From NCBI GenBank assembly GCA_034432855.1, contig DAOUBA010000147.1, positions 1 to 61,854 on the forward strand: DNA of 61,854 bases, read 5' to 3'. Below, piece by piece: positions 48,904 to 57,094 of the stretch (positions are counted from its first letter, which is position 1; each line of letters starts with the position of its first letter). The notes beneath the pieces are model-generated. The model was given only the letters and a program-made list of their open reading frames with translations, did no database searches and was not told the DNA's origin. The DNA is from DAOUBA01 sp034432855. GTDB taxonomy: Bacteria; Chloroflexota; Anaerolineae; B4-G1. The position numbers and the translations under genes are program-made.

Positions 48904-48976
48904 AGCGTAATGCGTAAAACGTAAGGCGTGACCGGCGACTACGTTTTACGAGTTACGCTTTACGAGTTACGTTTTA
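48904..48976. repeat. Short-word palindrome (GCGTAAAACGTAAGGCG family)
   Basis: GCGTAATGCGTAAAACGTAAGG is answered by ACGTTTTACGAGTTACGC, repeated twice (TTACGAGTTACG). It lies directly upstream of tRNA-Sec. Same family as 32284-32363. The remaining bases of 48836-48982 show nothing else. Confidence 0.65.
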
Positions 48977-48982
48977 CTCCCC

Positions 48983-49081
48983 GGGGGTGGTTGGGGCCCG
49001 GTGGCCTCCTCGGTCTTCAAAACCGCTGGCGGGCCGCGCCGAGCGGGCCGCGGTGGGTTCGACTCCCATCCACTCCCGCCA
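48983..49081 (+). tRNA. selC: tRNA-Sec (anticodon UCA)
   Basis: 99 nt with encoded CCA. The 8-bp acceptor GGGGGTGG pairs with CCACTCCC (one G-U). A 6-bp D stem GGGGCC/GGCCTC with a 4-base loop, anticodon loop CTTCAAA (anticodon TCA), a long variable arm (GCGGGCC...GGGCCGC type) and a T loop TTCGACT identical to E. coli selC are all typical of tRNA-Sec and of no other tRNA. It reads UGA as selenocysteine with SelB. selA, selB and selD are not in the window. Confidence 0.94.
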
Positions 49082-49115
49082 AAGTAAGGGCGTTCAATTG
49101 AACGCCCTTACCCGC

Positions 49116-50117
49116 TTATAGCCGCTGTGCCAACGCTACCACCTGCCCGCGCAGCCGCACGATGCGTGCCTGCGTATCTTGCTCGTGAGGGAACCGGGTC
49201 AGGCGGCGTTTCTCGAAAGCCAGTTCGGTGGCTTGTTGATAGAACCGGCCCAACTCCCACCAGCGTCTGAAATCCCCCGTGAACAGCACACCCCAGCGCG
49301 CCGCCACCCGTCTCCAGTAGGAGCACACAGTCTCGTACTGCTCCTGGCTCAAACTGCCCTGTTGGACCTCGTCGGCCAGGAAGCGGACGATCCATTGGCG
49401 TTCGCGCAACGAGGCCCAGATAATGGCGCCGAACATGAACAGCACGCCGCTATAATCGGAAATAACCGTGAGCAGGCAGGGCCAGTATAACTCGGCGGCA
49501 AACATCACGGTGCCATTGTGGATGGCATGGGCGATGATCCCTGCCGCAAGGCCCACGATGGGTGCGCCGATCTTGATCAGCCAGTTAGGCGATGTGCGCG
49601 CCAGTGCGATCCCCAGCCCGGTCAGGCCAGTGAACAGCGCGTGGTTGAGGCCGAAGACGAAAGCGCGCAATATTGCCAGGAAGACGACGCCCCCCAGGCC
49701 CCCTTCTAACAGGGCATTGGCGAAATACAGCACGTTCTCGACGGCAGCGAAACCGAATCCCACCAGCCCTCCATAGATGATGCCGTCGAGCAGGCTATCA
49801 ATCTCTCTGCGGAACAGTAGCAGCAATAGCACTAACGCTCCTGCCTTGATACCTTCCTCCACAACCGGCGCGACCACCGCTGCCCCGATCAGGCTGGCAG
49901 TAGCCGGCTCGACGAAGTAGGAGATGGGGATATCCAGTAAAAGTTCGACGATGATGGCAAAGATGATCGCCGGCACCGCGCCCCACAGGAAGGCAGCGAT
50001 CACCAACCCGACCGGCTCTTTCTCGTAGCGGTCGAACCACCACAGAATAAGCGCGTAGACGATCATCGGCACGAGGCCGAAAACGAGTGCGGCCAGGATA
50101 CCCAGTAGAATGACCAT
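49116..50117 (-). CDS. PrsW-family intramembrane metalloprotease
   Basis: 333 residues from ATG 50117 (GGAAGGA upstream). Eight or so membrane segments with the family motifs: WFDRYEKEPVG after helix 1, the EE pair in APVVEEGIKAG, GFAAVENVLYF (ExxxxY), and the His residues in FGLNHALFTGL and AHAIHNG. In Bacillus PrsW cleaves an anti-sigma factor. The C-terminal 100 residues are cytosolic. It overlaps or abuts rlmE. The target is unknown. Confidence 0.9.
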   Translation of the reverse strand: MVILLGILAALVFGLVPMIVYALILWWFDRYEKEPVGLVIAAFLWGAVPAIIFAIIVELLLDIPISYFVEPATASLIGAAVVAPVVEEGIKAGALVLLLLLFRREIDSLLDGIIYGGLVGFGFAAVENVLYFANALLEGGLGGVVFLAILRAFVFGLNHALFTGLTGLGIALARTSPNWLIKIGAPIVGLAAGIIAHAIHNGTVMFAAELYWPCLLTVISDYSGVLFMFGAIIWASLRERQWIVRFLADEVQQGSLSQEQYETVCSYWRRVAARWGVLFTGDFRRWWELGRFYQQATELAFEKRRLTRFPHEQDTQARIVRLRGQVVALAQRL

Positions 50118-50121
50118 AGAT

Positions 50122-50742
50122 TTATCCTTCCTTGAATCCCCTGCATACCAGGAACACCTCCCGGCTCTCCTGGCGCGTCGCTCGGGGGCAATGTGGTTTG
50201 ACGATCGCAAAATGCTGCCGCAGGCGAGCAAGCAACTGCGGCACGTCTTCTCCTTCGAACACCTTGGCGACGAAAACCCCGCCCGGTTTCAGCAAACGTC
50301 GCGCCACGTCGAATGCTGCGCCTACCAATTCGACCGAGAGCGCGTGATCGCGCTCGCGGACGCCCGACGTGTTCGGCGCGGCATCGCTCAGCACCACGTC
50401 TGCCAGACCACCGGCTACGCTGACGATGCGTTCCTGTACGTCCGGCGCGGTGATATCGCCCTGAAGGGCCATCACGCCGGGGATCGGCTCGATGGGCTGC
50501 AGGTCCACGGCGATCACCCGACCTGCACTGCCCACGATCCCGGCGGCGACCTGCGACCAACTGCCTGGGGCAGCGCCCAGGTCCACGACCACCTGTCCTT
50601 TGTGCAGGATGTCGAATTTCTCCTGGATTTGCAGCAACTTGTACGCCGAACGGGCGCGATACGCTTCGGCTTTGGCCTGCTGAAAGTAACGGTCCCGGCT
50701 CTGGCGTTTGCGCCAGTGCGTTTCGCCTTTTCGTTTCGTCAC
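50122..50742 (-). CDS. rlmE: 23S rRNA 2'-O-ribose U2552 methyltransferase (RlmE/FtsJ)
   Basis: 206 residues. RSAYKLLQIQEKFDILHKGQ, the SAM motif VVDLGAAPGSWSQVAA, DITAPDVQERI, DVVLSDAAPNTSGVRERDH and GGVFVAKVFEGED contain the K-D-K-E tetrad of RrmJ. It methylates U2552 in the A loop of 23S rRNA. The start overlaps the upstream small gene by 4 nt, and PrsW starts 4 nt after it. Confidence 0.95.
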   Translation of the reverse strand: MTKRKGETHWRKRQSRDRYFQQAKAEAYRARSAYKLLQIQEKFDILHKGQVVVDLGAAPGSWSQVAAGIVGSAGRVIAVDLQPIEPIPGVMALQGDITAPDVQERIVSVAGGLADVVLSDAAPNTSGVRERDHALSVELVGAAFDVARRLLKPGGVFVAKVFEGEDVPQLLARLRQHFAIVKPHCPRATRQESREVFLVCRGFKEG

Positions 50743-50963
50743 GACGACCGTCCCTCAAATTCCGGCTGGACGTTCCATACCTCGGTAGCCTCGTCGTAGG
50801 CCAGGGTGAAGCGACGACCATCGCTCGCGCGCACGCGGAAGGCCGGGCCGGACGGCGTGCGCCACTCTCGCTCGATCTCGACCACCTCCAGCCGCTCCCC
50901 TTCCCACAGAAACGCCCGTGGGCGTTCGGGGTGGCGAAAGCCGGCGTAACACTCTACCATCAA
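50739..50963 (-). CDS. Small conserved protein (DUF6504-like)
   Basis: 74 residues. The strands AFLWEGERLEVVEIEREWRT and FRVRASDGRRFTLAYDEATEVWNV resemble a small beta-barrel family found next to housekeeping genes in Chloroflexi and Deinococci; I name DUF6504 from memory only. It overlaps rlmE by 4 nt and follows galU by 8 nt. Confidence 0.6.
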   Translation of the reverse strand: MMVECYAGFRHPERPRAFLWEGERLEVVEIEREWRTPSGPAFRVRASDGRRFTLAYDEATEVWNVQPEFEGRSS

Positions 50964-50970
50964 ATGCCCC

Positions 50971-51831
50971 TCACAATTCCAGCGAGCGCAGATAAGCGAT
51001 CAACTCGTCGCGCATGTCCGGCCGTCGCAGGCTGGCGGCGATGCATGCTTTCAGTTGGCGCAGCGGATCGCCGGCTGCCATCCATTGGCCTTCGATGGGC
51101 TGGGCGATCACGGTCGCACGGGCCGCCAATCGCGTGACCGCATCGGCCAGCCACAGTTCGCCGCCCCTTCCCGGTTCCAGTGTGTCGAGCACGTCGAATA
51201 TCTCTGGCGTGAAGACAAAGTGGCCGATCTGTACCCAGTTGGAAGGGGCCGTACCCGGCGCGGGCTTTTCAGCGATGCCGGCCATCTCGTGGTCGGAGCC
51301 GGGCTTGAATCTGACGCAGCCGTACAGGTGCGTCTCCTCGTCCGCCACACGCTGCACGGCGACGACGGCCGCCGGCCTGAGCCGGTCGAAGGCATTGAGC
51401 AATTGCCGTGACACTGGCAGGTCGCCGATCACGATGTCGTCGCCGAAGACGTAGTAGAACGGTTCGCCGGGAGTGAGCCAGGGACGGGCCGCCAGCGCAG
51501 GCGAGGCGTTGCCATAAGGCAGGGATTCGGGCTGGCGCACAAAGATGATGTTGGCAAGCCCGGAGATACGGCGCACTTCTTCGAGCAGCGCCGTCTTTCC
51601 CTGCGCCGCCAGGTGCTCCTCCAGTTCGGGGACGGGCGCAAAGTGACGCTGGATCACGCCGCTGCCGCCGCGCACGACGATGATGATTTCGGTGATCCCG
51701 CCCGCTACCAGATTTTCCACGTGGTACTGGATCAGTGGGACACCGGCAATGGGAAAGAGTTCTTTGGGGATGGCTTTGGAGGCCGGCAGGAAGCGCGTGC
51801 CATAGCCGGCGATGGTGATGATGCCTTTCAT
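50971..51831 (-). CDS. galU: UTP-glucose-1-phosphate uridylyltransferase
   Basis: 286 residues. The nucleotide-binding loop AGYGTRFLPASKAIPKELFPI, PLIQYHVENLVAGGI, FYYVFGDDIVIGDLP with the metal Asp, then RFKPGSDHEMAGIAEKPAPGTAPSN and GRGGELWLADAV are GalU signatures. It makes UDP-glucose for surface glycans, which links it to the glycosyltransferases elsewhere in the window. The C terminus is the usual length. Confidence 0.93.
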   Translation of the reverse strand: MKGIITIAGYGTRFLPASKAIPKELFPIAGVPLIQYHVENLVAGGITEIIIVVRGGSGVIQRHFAPVPELEEHLAAQGKTALLEEVRRISGLANIIFVRQPESLPYGNASPALAARPWLTPGEPFYYVFGDDIVIGDLPVSRQLLNAFDRLRPAAVVAVQRVADEETHLYGCVRFKPGSDHEMAGIAEKPAPGTAPSNWVQIGHFVFTPEIFDVLDTLEPGRGGELWLADAVTRLAARATVIAQPIEGQWMAAGDPLRQLKACIAASLRRPDMRDELIAYLRSLEL

Positions 51832-51897
51832 TCAGTCAATGCTCCGTGTGGGGTGAATGGCGTGATACGTGAGACGCGGTGCACAAGCATACTTTGC

Positions 51898-52530
51898 TCA
51901 TAGCAATTCCTTTATCAATCGTTTTACTTCGCACTCAAAGAACTGCTTGATCTCGGCCCAATCGAAGGGGACGAGCATCGAGGGCGTCGGATCCGCCTCG
52001 GCGTCTGTGAAGTAGGCCAACGAGCGCAGCAGATGATACGAAGGGTACGTGACTTGGGGGAATTTTTCCGGCATTCGTGACAGGAGGTCATGCAGTGCAT
52101 ACCCGCTGTGGCAAATATGATACAGGTCTACAAAGTCTCGCTTCCGTCCGCGTTGGCCGATGGCAGCCAGTTTCATCAGGGCCAGGTCTGGCAGTCCGGC
52201 TACCTGGACTTCCCATAGGGTATGTAGTGCTTCCAGCAACGGGTATGGATAAACGAAGAAACTGACGTGCGTATCCTCTAGCGTCGCGTTCAGCGTTCCT
52301 GGGTCTTGCTGGCGGACGACCAGGTGCCCCACACTTTGCAGGTCTCGGAGCAGTGATTGCGCCTCATAGTCATCCTGCGCGGTGAAAAAGTCCAGATCGA
52401 CCGAGATACGATGACCGAGGTGGAGGGCCACGGCGCTACCGCCGGCCAGGTAGAACGACGCGACGTTGGGAAGCCTGCCCAACCGCTTCAAAAGATGCCG
52501 GACGTGCTCCGGCAGCGCTTCGAGAAACAC
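51898..52530 (-). CDS. AbiEii-type nucleotidyltransferase
   Basis: 210 residues. FYLAGGSAVALHLGHRISVDLDFFT (GGSx9-12DxD) near residue 27-51 and the K-containing PDLALMKLAAIGQRGRKRDFVDL near 112-135 are AbiEii (DUF1814) hallmarks. Related MenT proteins add nucleotides to tRNA ends; others are uncharacterised. Its start overlaps the partner gene upstream by 43 nt. It resembles the more degenerate protein at 10504. Confidence 0.88.
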   Translation of the reverse strand: MFLEALPEHVRHLLKRLGRLPNVASFYLAGGSAVALHLGHRISVDLDFFTAQDDYEAQSLLRDLQSVGHLVVRQQDPGTLNATLEDTHVSFFVYPYPLLEALHTLWEVQVAGLPDLALMKLAAIGQRGRKRDFVDLYHICHSGYALHDLLSRMPEKFPQVTYPSYHLLRSLAYFTDAEADPTPSMLVPFDWAEIKQFFECEVKRLIKELL

Positions 52531-52790
52531 TGCACCTCCTCATCGGGGATGTCCAGCACTAATACCCAGAGGTTAGCCGTGTTCGGGGAGAGGGCCCGGC
52601 TCTGTCGGACAACGTCGGCGATGGTGTTGGGGCCGAAGGTGCGCCACAGCCAGCGGATGGCCGCATCGTCTCCGAATTCCAGCACCCGCTCGACGATGTA
52701 CCGCTCATGCCCGGCCACTTCCAACCGGTCAAAGTCTGTGTCCCAGAAGATGGGGCGGAGAAATTCCGGTAATCTTGTGGATGGTTCCAA
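52488..52790 (-). CDS. DUF6922-like partner of the AbiEii protein
   Basis: 100 residues: LPEFLRPIFWDTDFDRLEVAGHE, then RYIVERVLEFGDDAAIRWLWRTF and SRALSPNTANLWVLVLDIPDEEV. This helical family accompanies AbiEii-like proteins in many genomes, presumably as the second half of an antitoxin/toxin-like pair. I start at TTG 52790 because AGGAGG formed by the gatA stop region lies three bases upstream. An ATG at 52826 is the alternative. Confidence 0.75.
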   Translation of the reverse strand: MEPSTRLPEFLRPIFWDTDFDRLEVAGHERYIVERVLEFGDDAAIRWLWRTFGPNTIADVVRQSRALSPNTANLWVLVLDIPDEEVQCFSKRCRSTSGIF

Positions 52791-52798
52791 AGTCCTCC

Positions 52799-54262
52799 TT
52801 ACAGTCCGGGCTTCCACGTGTGCCACTCCGTCGCCTGCTCGTAGGCGTAGGCCACACGCAGCACCTGCTCCTCGCCCAGCGGCGGGCCCATAATCTGCAT
52901 GCCGATGGGCAAGCCGTTGCCGTCAAAGCCGCAAGGCAGGCTCAGGCCGCAATTGCCTGCCAGGTTCATCGAGAGCGTAAAGACGTCGGAGAGGTACATC
53001 TTGAGCGGATCGTCCACTTTCTCGCCGATGCGGAAGGCAGTGGTCGGGCTGGTGGGGGCGACGATCACGTCCACCTGCGCGAACGCGGCGTCGAAATCGG
53101 CCTTGATCAGCGTGCGCACTTTTTGCGCCTTGAGATAGTAGGCGTCGTAGTAGCCGGCGGAGAGCGCGTAGCTGCCGAGCATGATGCGCCGTTTGACCTC
53201 TGCCCCGAACCCTTGTCCCCGCGTAGCCTTGTACATCTCGATCATTCCGCCGCCCTCGTCCACGCGCAGACCGTAGCGCACGCCGTCGTAGCGGGCCAAA
53301 TTGGCGCTGGCCTCTGCTGGCGCGATCAGGTAGTAGACCGGCAAAGCATAGTCGGTATGCGGTAGGCTCACCTCGCGCACCTCTGCGCCCAGGTCGGCGA
53401 GCGTGTCCACCGCCGCGCGCACTGCTGCCTCCACCTCCGGCTGCATGCCCTCGATGAAGTATTCCTTCGGCACGCCGACCCGTATCCCATGTATGTGGGC
53501 CGGGTTGCCAATCCGCCCCACGTAATCCGGGAACAGCGTGTCGAGCGAGGTCGAGTCACGCGGGTCGTGCCCGGCGATAGCCTGGAGCAGAATGGCGGCG
53601 TCAGTCACATCCTTCGCCAACACGCCGACCTGATCGAGCGAGGAGGCATAGGCGACGAGGCCATAGCGGCTCACCAGCCCGTAGGTGGGTTTGAGGCCGA
53701 CGACGCCGCACAGCGCCGCCGGCTGGCGCACGCTCCCACCGGTATCGGTGCCCAGCGCGCCCAGGCATCCGTCGGCGGCGAGAGCAGCGGCGCTCCCGCC
53801 GCTGGAGCCCCCTGGCACGCGCGTGAGGTCCCAGGGGTTGTGCGTGGGGAAGAAGGCCGAGTTCTCGGTGCTCGAGCCCATGGCGAACTCGTCGGTGTTG
53901 GTCTTGCCCAGCAGGATGGCACCCGCAGCCTTCAGCCGCGCTACAGCGGTGGCATCGTAGGGGGGGATGAAATCTTCCAGGATGCGGGAGCCACAGGTGG
54001 TAGGAACGCCCCTGGTGCAGAGCACGTCCTTGATCGCCAGGGGGATGCCCAAGAGCGGCCCTCGTTCGCCGGCAGCGTAGCGTGCGTCCACCTGACGGGC
54101 CTGTTCCAGTGCATCTTCCGGCGTCAGTGTCAGATAAGCCTTGACCTCGTTATCTACTGCCAGGATGCGCTTCAGCACCGCCTCGGTCAGTTCGGTCGCC
54201 GTGATTTCCCCGGAGCCCAGTTTTTCGCTTGCTTCGTGGATGGTCAGTTCGTACAGGTTCAC
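52799..54262 (-). CDS. gatA: Glutamyl-tRNA(Gln) amidotransferase subunit A
   Basis: 487 residues, amidase-signature family: catalytic Lys in LGIPLAIKDVLCT, the cis-Ser/Ser pair in VPGGSSGGSAAALAADGC and GTDTGGSVRQPAALCGVVGLKPTYG. GatA releases ammonia from glutamine for the transamidation of Glu-tRNA(Gln) (and Asp-tRNA(Asn)). Start is GTG 54262, giving the standard NLYELTIHEA N terminus. gatC lies 7 nt upstream; gatB is not in the window. Confidence 0.96.
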   Translation of the reverse strand: MNLYELTIHEASEKLGSGEITATELTEAVLKRILAVDNEVKAYLTLTPEDALEQARQVDARYAAGERGPLLGIPLAIKDVLCTRGVPTTCGSRILEDFIPPYDATAVARLKAAGAILLGKTNTDEFAMGSSTENSAFFPTHNPWDLTRVPGGSSGGSAAALAADGCLGALGTDTGGSVRQPAALCGVVGLKPTYGLVSRYGLVAYASSLDQVGVLAKDVTDAAILLQAIAGHDPRDSTSLDTLFPDYVGRIGNPAHIHGIRVGVPKEYFIEGMQPEVEAAVRAAVDTLADLGAEVREVSLPHTDYALPVYYLIAPAEASANLARYDGVRYGLRVDEGGGMIEMYKATRGQGFGAEVKRRIMLGSYALSAGYYDAYYLKAQKVRTLIKADFDAAFAQVDVIVAPTSPTTAFRIGEKVDDPLKMYLSDVFTLSMNLAGNCGLSLPCGFDGNGLPIGMQIMGPPLGEEQVLRVAYAYEQATEWHTWKPGL

Positions 54263-54269
54263 GGCACAC

Positions 54270-54560
54270 CTATTCTTCGAGCACGGCGGGGACACGAAAG
54301 CACCCCTCCTCGGCAGCGGGAGCGTTGGCGAGAAGGTCCTCACGCGGGAAAGGGGCCTTGACCTCGTCGGCGCGCATCACGCTGGAGAGCGGCAGCACGC
54401 TGGCCGTGGGAGGAATCGCCTCGGTGTCCAACTGCCGTAGTCGCTCGAAGTATTCCAGGATCGCGGATAGTTGCTCCTGGTAGAGCGCCTTTTCCTCTTC
54501 GGTCAGCGCCAGGCGGGCCAGTTCGGCGATGTGTTCGACCTGTTCTCGGCTCAGTTTCAT
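54270..54560 (-). CDS. gatC: Glutamyl-tRNA(Gln) amidotransferase subunit C
   Basis: 96 residues: KLSREQVEHIAELARLALTEEEKALYQEQLSAIL, then LDTEAIPPTASVLPLSSVMRADEV and the C-terminal GCFRVPAVLE, all GatC signatures. It wraps around GatA and stabilises the complex. ATG 54560 has GAGGAG upstream. The operon is gatC-gatA followed by the AbiEii pair. Confidence 0.96.
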   Translation of the reverse strand: MKLSREQVEHIAELARLALTEEEKALYQEQLSAILEYFERLRQLDTEAIPPTASVLPLSSVMRADEVKAPFPREDLLANAPAAEEGCFRVPAVLEE

Positions 54561-54580
54561 CGCACGCTCCTCAAGGATTT

Positions 54581-54722
54581 TACCACGACGGACACAAAGG
54601 ACACGAAGTGATCTGAAGGACGCAGATGCCACAACCCTTTCGGTCACTCGTTCCAGTTTTACCTGACTCTGCGTCTCTTCAATACCTTCAACCTTTGTGT
54701 CCTTCGTGTCCTTTGTGGTAGA
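54581..54722. repeat. Short-word palindrome (GGACACAAAGGACACG family)
   Basis: TACCACGACGGACACAAAGG at 54581 is answered by CCTTTGTGTCCTTCGTGTCC at 54694 and TTTGTGGTA at the end, an imperfect hairpin with a roughly 80-base loop. It occupies the divergent gap between gatC and the protease gene. Same family as the first bases of the window (19-91). Confidence 0.65.
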
Positions 54723-54840
54723 AAAACAATCTGACCGGATAGCACGATTATAGCATCATCGGGACAGAGGGGCAACTATGTTCGCCCCTTTCTGCCAACC
54801 ATGTTATAATGAGTATCCAACTCACCACGCGAAGGCAACT

Positions 54841-55476
54841 ATGACGAATCTGTTCGATCCCGATTGGCTGATTACGATGGGCATTCTGTTCCTGACCAGC
54901 ATGCCCATTCACGAATGGGCGCATGCCTGGGTCGCCTACCGGCTGGGCGATGACACGGCGGCCCTGCACGGGCGGTTGACGCTCAATCCGCTGGCCCACC
55001 TTGATCCCATCGGCGTCATCACGCTGGTGTTGTTTGGCTACGGCTGGGGAAAGCCCGTGCCGGTCAGCCCCTACCGGCTGCGGGGGAACATGCGCGCCAG
55101 CCGGGCGCTGGTCAGTGCCGCCGGCCCGTTCTCGAACCTGGTGCTGGCCATGCTCGCCGCGATCCCGTTTCGGATGGGATGGCTGGATTTTTCTACAAGA
55201 GGCGGTTCTATCAGCCTGCCGAACATTTTGAGCACCTTCATTCTGATCAACCTGAGCCTGATGATCTTCAATCTGATCCCTTTCCCCCCGCTCGACGGCT
55301 CGCGCATCCTATCCTGGCTGCTGCCGCGGCGCTGGGCCGAGACGATGGATCAGTTCGAGCGCTATGGCGGGTTGGGACTAATGCTGACCCTGTTCCTGCT
55401 CTCGCGGTCGGGCATCCTCAGCCGGGTCATTTACCCGGCGATGCTGTTCATGCTCCGCCTGTTGTTGTTCTACTGA
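54841..55476 (+). CDS. Site-2 protease family membrane metalloprotease (M50)
   Basis: 211 residues, about six membrane segments. The zinc motif HEWAHA (HExxH) is near residue 24-29, and the third ligand lies in NLIPFPPLDGSRIL near 152. LNPLAHLDPIGVI is the typical loop of the rhomboid-like S2P subfamily common in Chloroflexi and Firmicutes. It cleaves substrates within the membrane; the target is unknown. It is followed after 6 nt by an HD protein. Confidence 0.92.
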   Translation: MTNLFDPDWLITMGILFLTSMPIHEWAHAWVAYRLGDDTAALHGRLTLNPLAHLDPIGVITLVLFGYGWGKPVPVSPYRLRGNMRASRALVSAAGPFSNLVLAMLAAIPFRMGWLDFSTRGGSISLPNILSTFILINLSLMIFNLIPFPPLDGSRILSWLLPRRWAETMDQFERYGGLGLMLTLFLLSRSGILSRVIYPAMLFMLRLLLFY

Positions 55477-55482
55477 AACGCG

Positions 55483-56004
55483 ATGGTGGGTACAATCTGC
55501 TATCGCGCCGGGCAGTTCTTTCGGGCGCTGACCGCGCGAGTGTCGGAAGAGGAGATCGTACGGACGATGGGCATCCTGACGCCGGAAGCGCAGGTGCTCT
55601 TTCGCCGTCAATCTGCTCAGGATCAGCACCACGCGCTGACGGTGTATCGTGTGCTGAACGCGGGCGGCCACACGAACCAGCACCTGCTGGCGGCGGCGCT
55701 TCTACACGATGTGGGCAAGGCGGCCGCCCGGCTCTCGGTATGGCATCGTGTGGTCATCGTGCTCCTGGGACGCCTCGCGCCGCGCATGTTGGAGCGGTTG
55801 GGGCAAGGAGAGGAGGGTGGGTGGCGTCAACCGTTCGTCGTTCACGCCCGGCACGCCGAAACCGGTGCGCGTTGGGCCGAGGAGGCTGGCTGCACCTTGC
55901 TCACCGTTGCTCTCATCCGGCGGCATCATGAGCGGCCAGCGGCCTGTTCGACTGAGGCAGATCGCCTGTTGCTCGCCCTGCAAACAGCGGACAACCAGAA
56001 CTAG
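55483..56004 (+). CDS. HD-domain phosphohydrolase-like protein
   Basis: 173 residues with an HD signature: QDQHHALTVYRVLNAGG (first His), LLAAALLHDVGKAAARL (HD near residue 74-75), VHARHAETGARWAEEAG and LIRRHHERPA. A hydrophobic stretch VVIVLLGRLAPRML may touch the membrane. Likely a small-molecule phosphohydrolase. Coupled to the S2P gene. Confidence 0.85.
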   Translation: MVGTICYRAGQFFRALTARVSEEEIVRTMGILTPEAQVLFRRQSAQDQHHALTVYRVLNAGGHTNQHLLAAALLHDVGKAAARLSVWHRVVIVLLGRLAPRMLERLGQGEEGGWRQPFVVHARHAETGARWAEEAGCTLLTVALIRRHHERPAACSTEADRLLLALQTADNQN

Positions 56005-56043
56005 CCACGAGATGGTTCATAATCGGTTTCAGGAGGTCGCACT

Positions 56044-57060
56044 ATGGGGTTCAAACGGGTCGCCATCATCGGCGCTAATCGTATCAGCGTCTCTCTTGCC
56101 CTGGCGTTGAAGGCGCAAACCGAGCCGCCCGAGATCGTCGGCAGCGATGCTGACGTTGCGCTGGCACGCAAAGCGCATGGCATGGGTGCCTTCGACCGGC
56201 AGGAGCACCGGGCTGACCGGGTGTGCCGGGACGCGGACCTGGTCATCGTCTCCACGCCGCTCTCCGCGGTCCGCGAAACCTTCGCGGCGATCTCGCCGTA
56301 CCTCCAACCCGGCTGCCTGGTCACCGACACGGCGCCCCTCAAGACCCCGGTACTGCGCTGGGCCGCGGAACTGCTGCCGGCGAACGTCCCCTTCGTCGGC
56401 GGGCATGTCATTCCCAACCCGGCTATCGTCGGCTTCGATCAGCCGGAAGGGCTGGACGACGCCAGTGCCGGGCTGCTGAAGAACGCGCTCTATTGCCTTA
56501 CCACCTCGCCCCAGACCTCCGGCGCAGCGGTGAATCGGCTCGTCGCGCTGGCCGGGATGCTCGAGGCCCAGCCGCTTCTTATAGATGCCACCGAGCATGA
56601 CGGCCTGCAGGCCGGGGTCGAAGGGCTGCCCGAACTGCTGGCTGTTGCGCTCCTGCGGGCGACTGTGGATACGCCGGGCTGGCGGGAGATGCGCAAATTC
56701 GCCGATCTCCGCTTTGCCGTCGCCACCCACAACGCCGCCGACGCTTACGAGCGCTACGGCGACCTTTATCTCAACCGCGAGAACGTGCTCCTGCGCCTCG
56801 ACGGTCTCCTCAACGAGTTGATCCGCCTGCGCAATCTGCTGGCCGATGGGGATGAGGAGGCACTGGCGGGCATGTTTACCGCTGCTGCCGAGGGGCGGGT
56901 GCGCTGGATTGCGGAGCGCGAGCAGGGAATGTGGGTCAAGGAACTCGGAATCGCCGACACGAGCCGCCTCCCTTCTCCGGGCGATCGCTTCCTGCAGATG
57001 CTCTTTGGCGGCACAGCCGGCCGGCGGGACAGAAAGTCGGGACGCTCGCCTGACAAATAG
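56044..57060 (+). CDS. Prephenate/arogenate dehydrogenase-like protein
   Basis: 338 residues: an NAD(P)-binding fold (VAIIGANRISVSLALALKA), DLVIVSTPLSAVRETFAAIS, LVTDTAPLKTPVLRWA, VGGHVIPNP and the helical dimerisation domain (HDGLQAGVEGLPELLAVALL). The Rossmann glycine motif is changed (GANRIS in place of GxGLIG) and the HP of GxHPM is HVIP, so tyrosine biosynthesis is not certain; a related 2-oxo or glycan-linked dehydrogenase is possible. GGAGGTC precedes the ATG. Confidence 0.82.
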   Translation: MGFKRVAIIGANRISVSLALALKAQTEPPEIVGSDADVALARKAHGMGAFDRQEHRADRVCRDADLVIVSTPLSAVRETFAAISPYLQPGCLVTDTAPLKTPVLRWAAELLPANVPFVGGHVIPNPAIVGFDQPEGLDDASAGLLKNALYCLTTSPQTSGAAVNRLVALAGMLEAQPLLIDATEHDGLQAGVEGLPELLAVALLRATVDTPGWREMRKFADLRFAVATHNAADAYERYGDLYLNRENVLLRLDGLLNELIRLRNLLADGDEEALAGMFTAAAEGRVRWIAEREQGMWVKELGIADTSRLPSPGDRFLQMLFGGTAGRRDRKSGRSPDK

Positions 57061-57094
57061 CCCGAGAACTTATCATAATCCCCGAGTTTTGAGC

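Noticed and set aside
49022..49081. Reading the tRNA as an ordinary tRNA-Ser or tRNA-Leu with a long variable arm
   Set aside because: Anticodon TCA, 8-bp acceptor and 6-bp D stem with a 4-base loop are found together only in tRNA-Sec.
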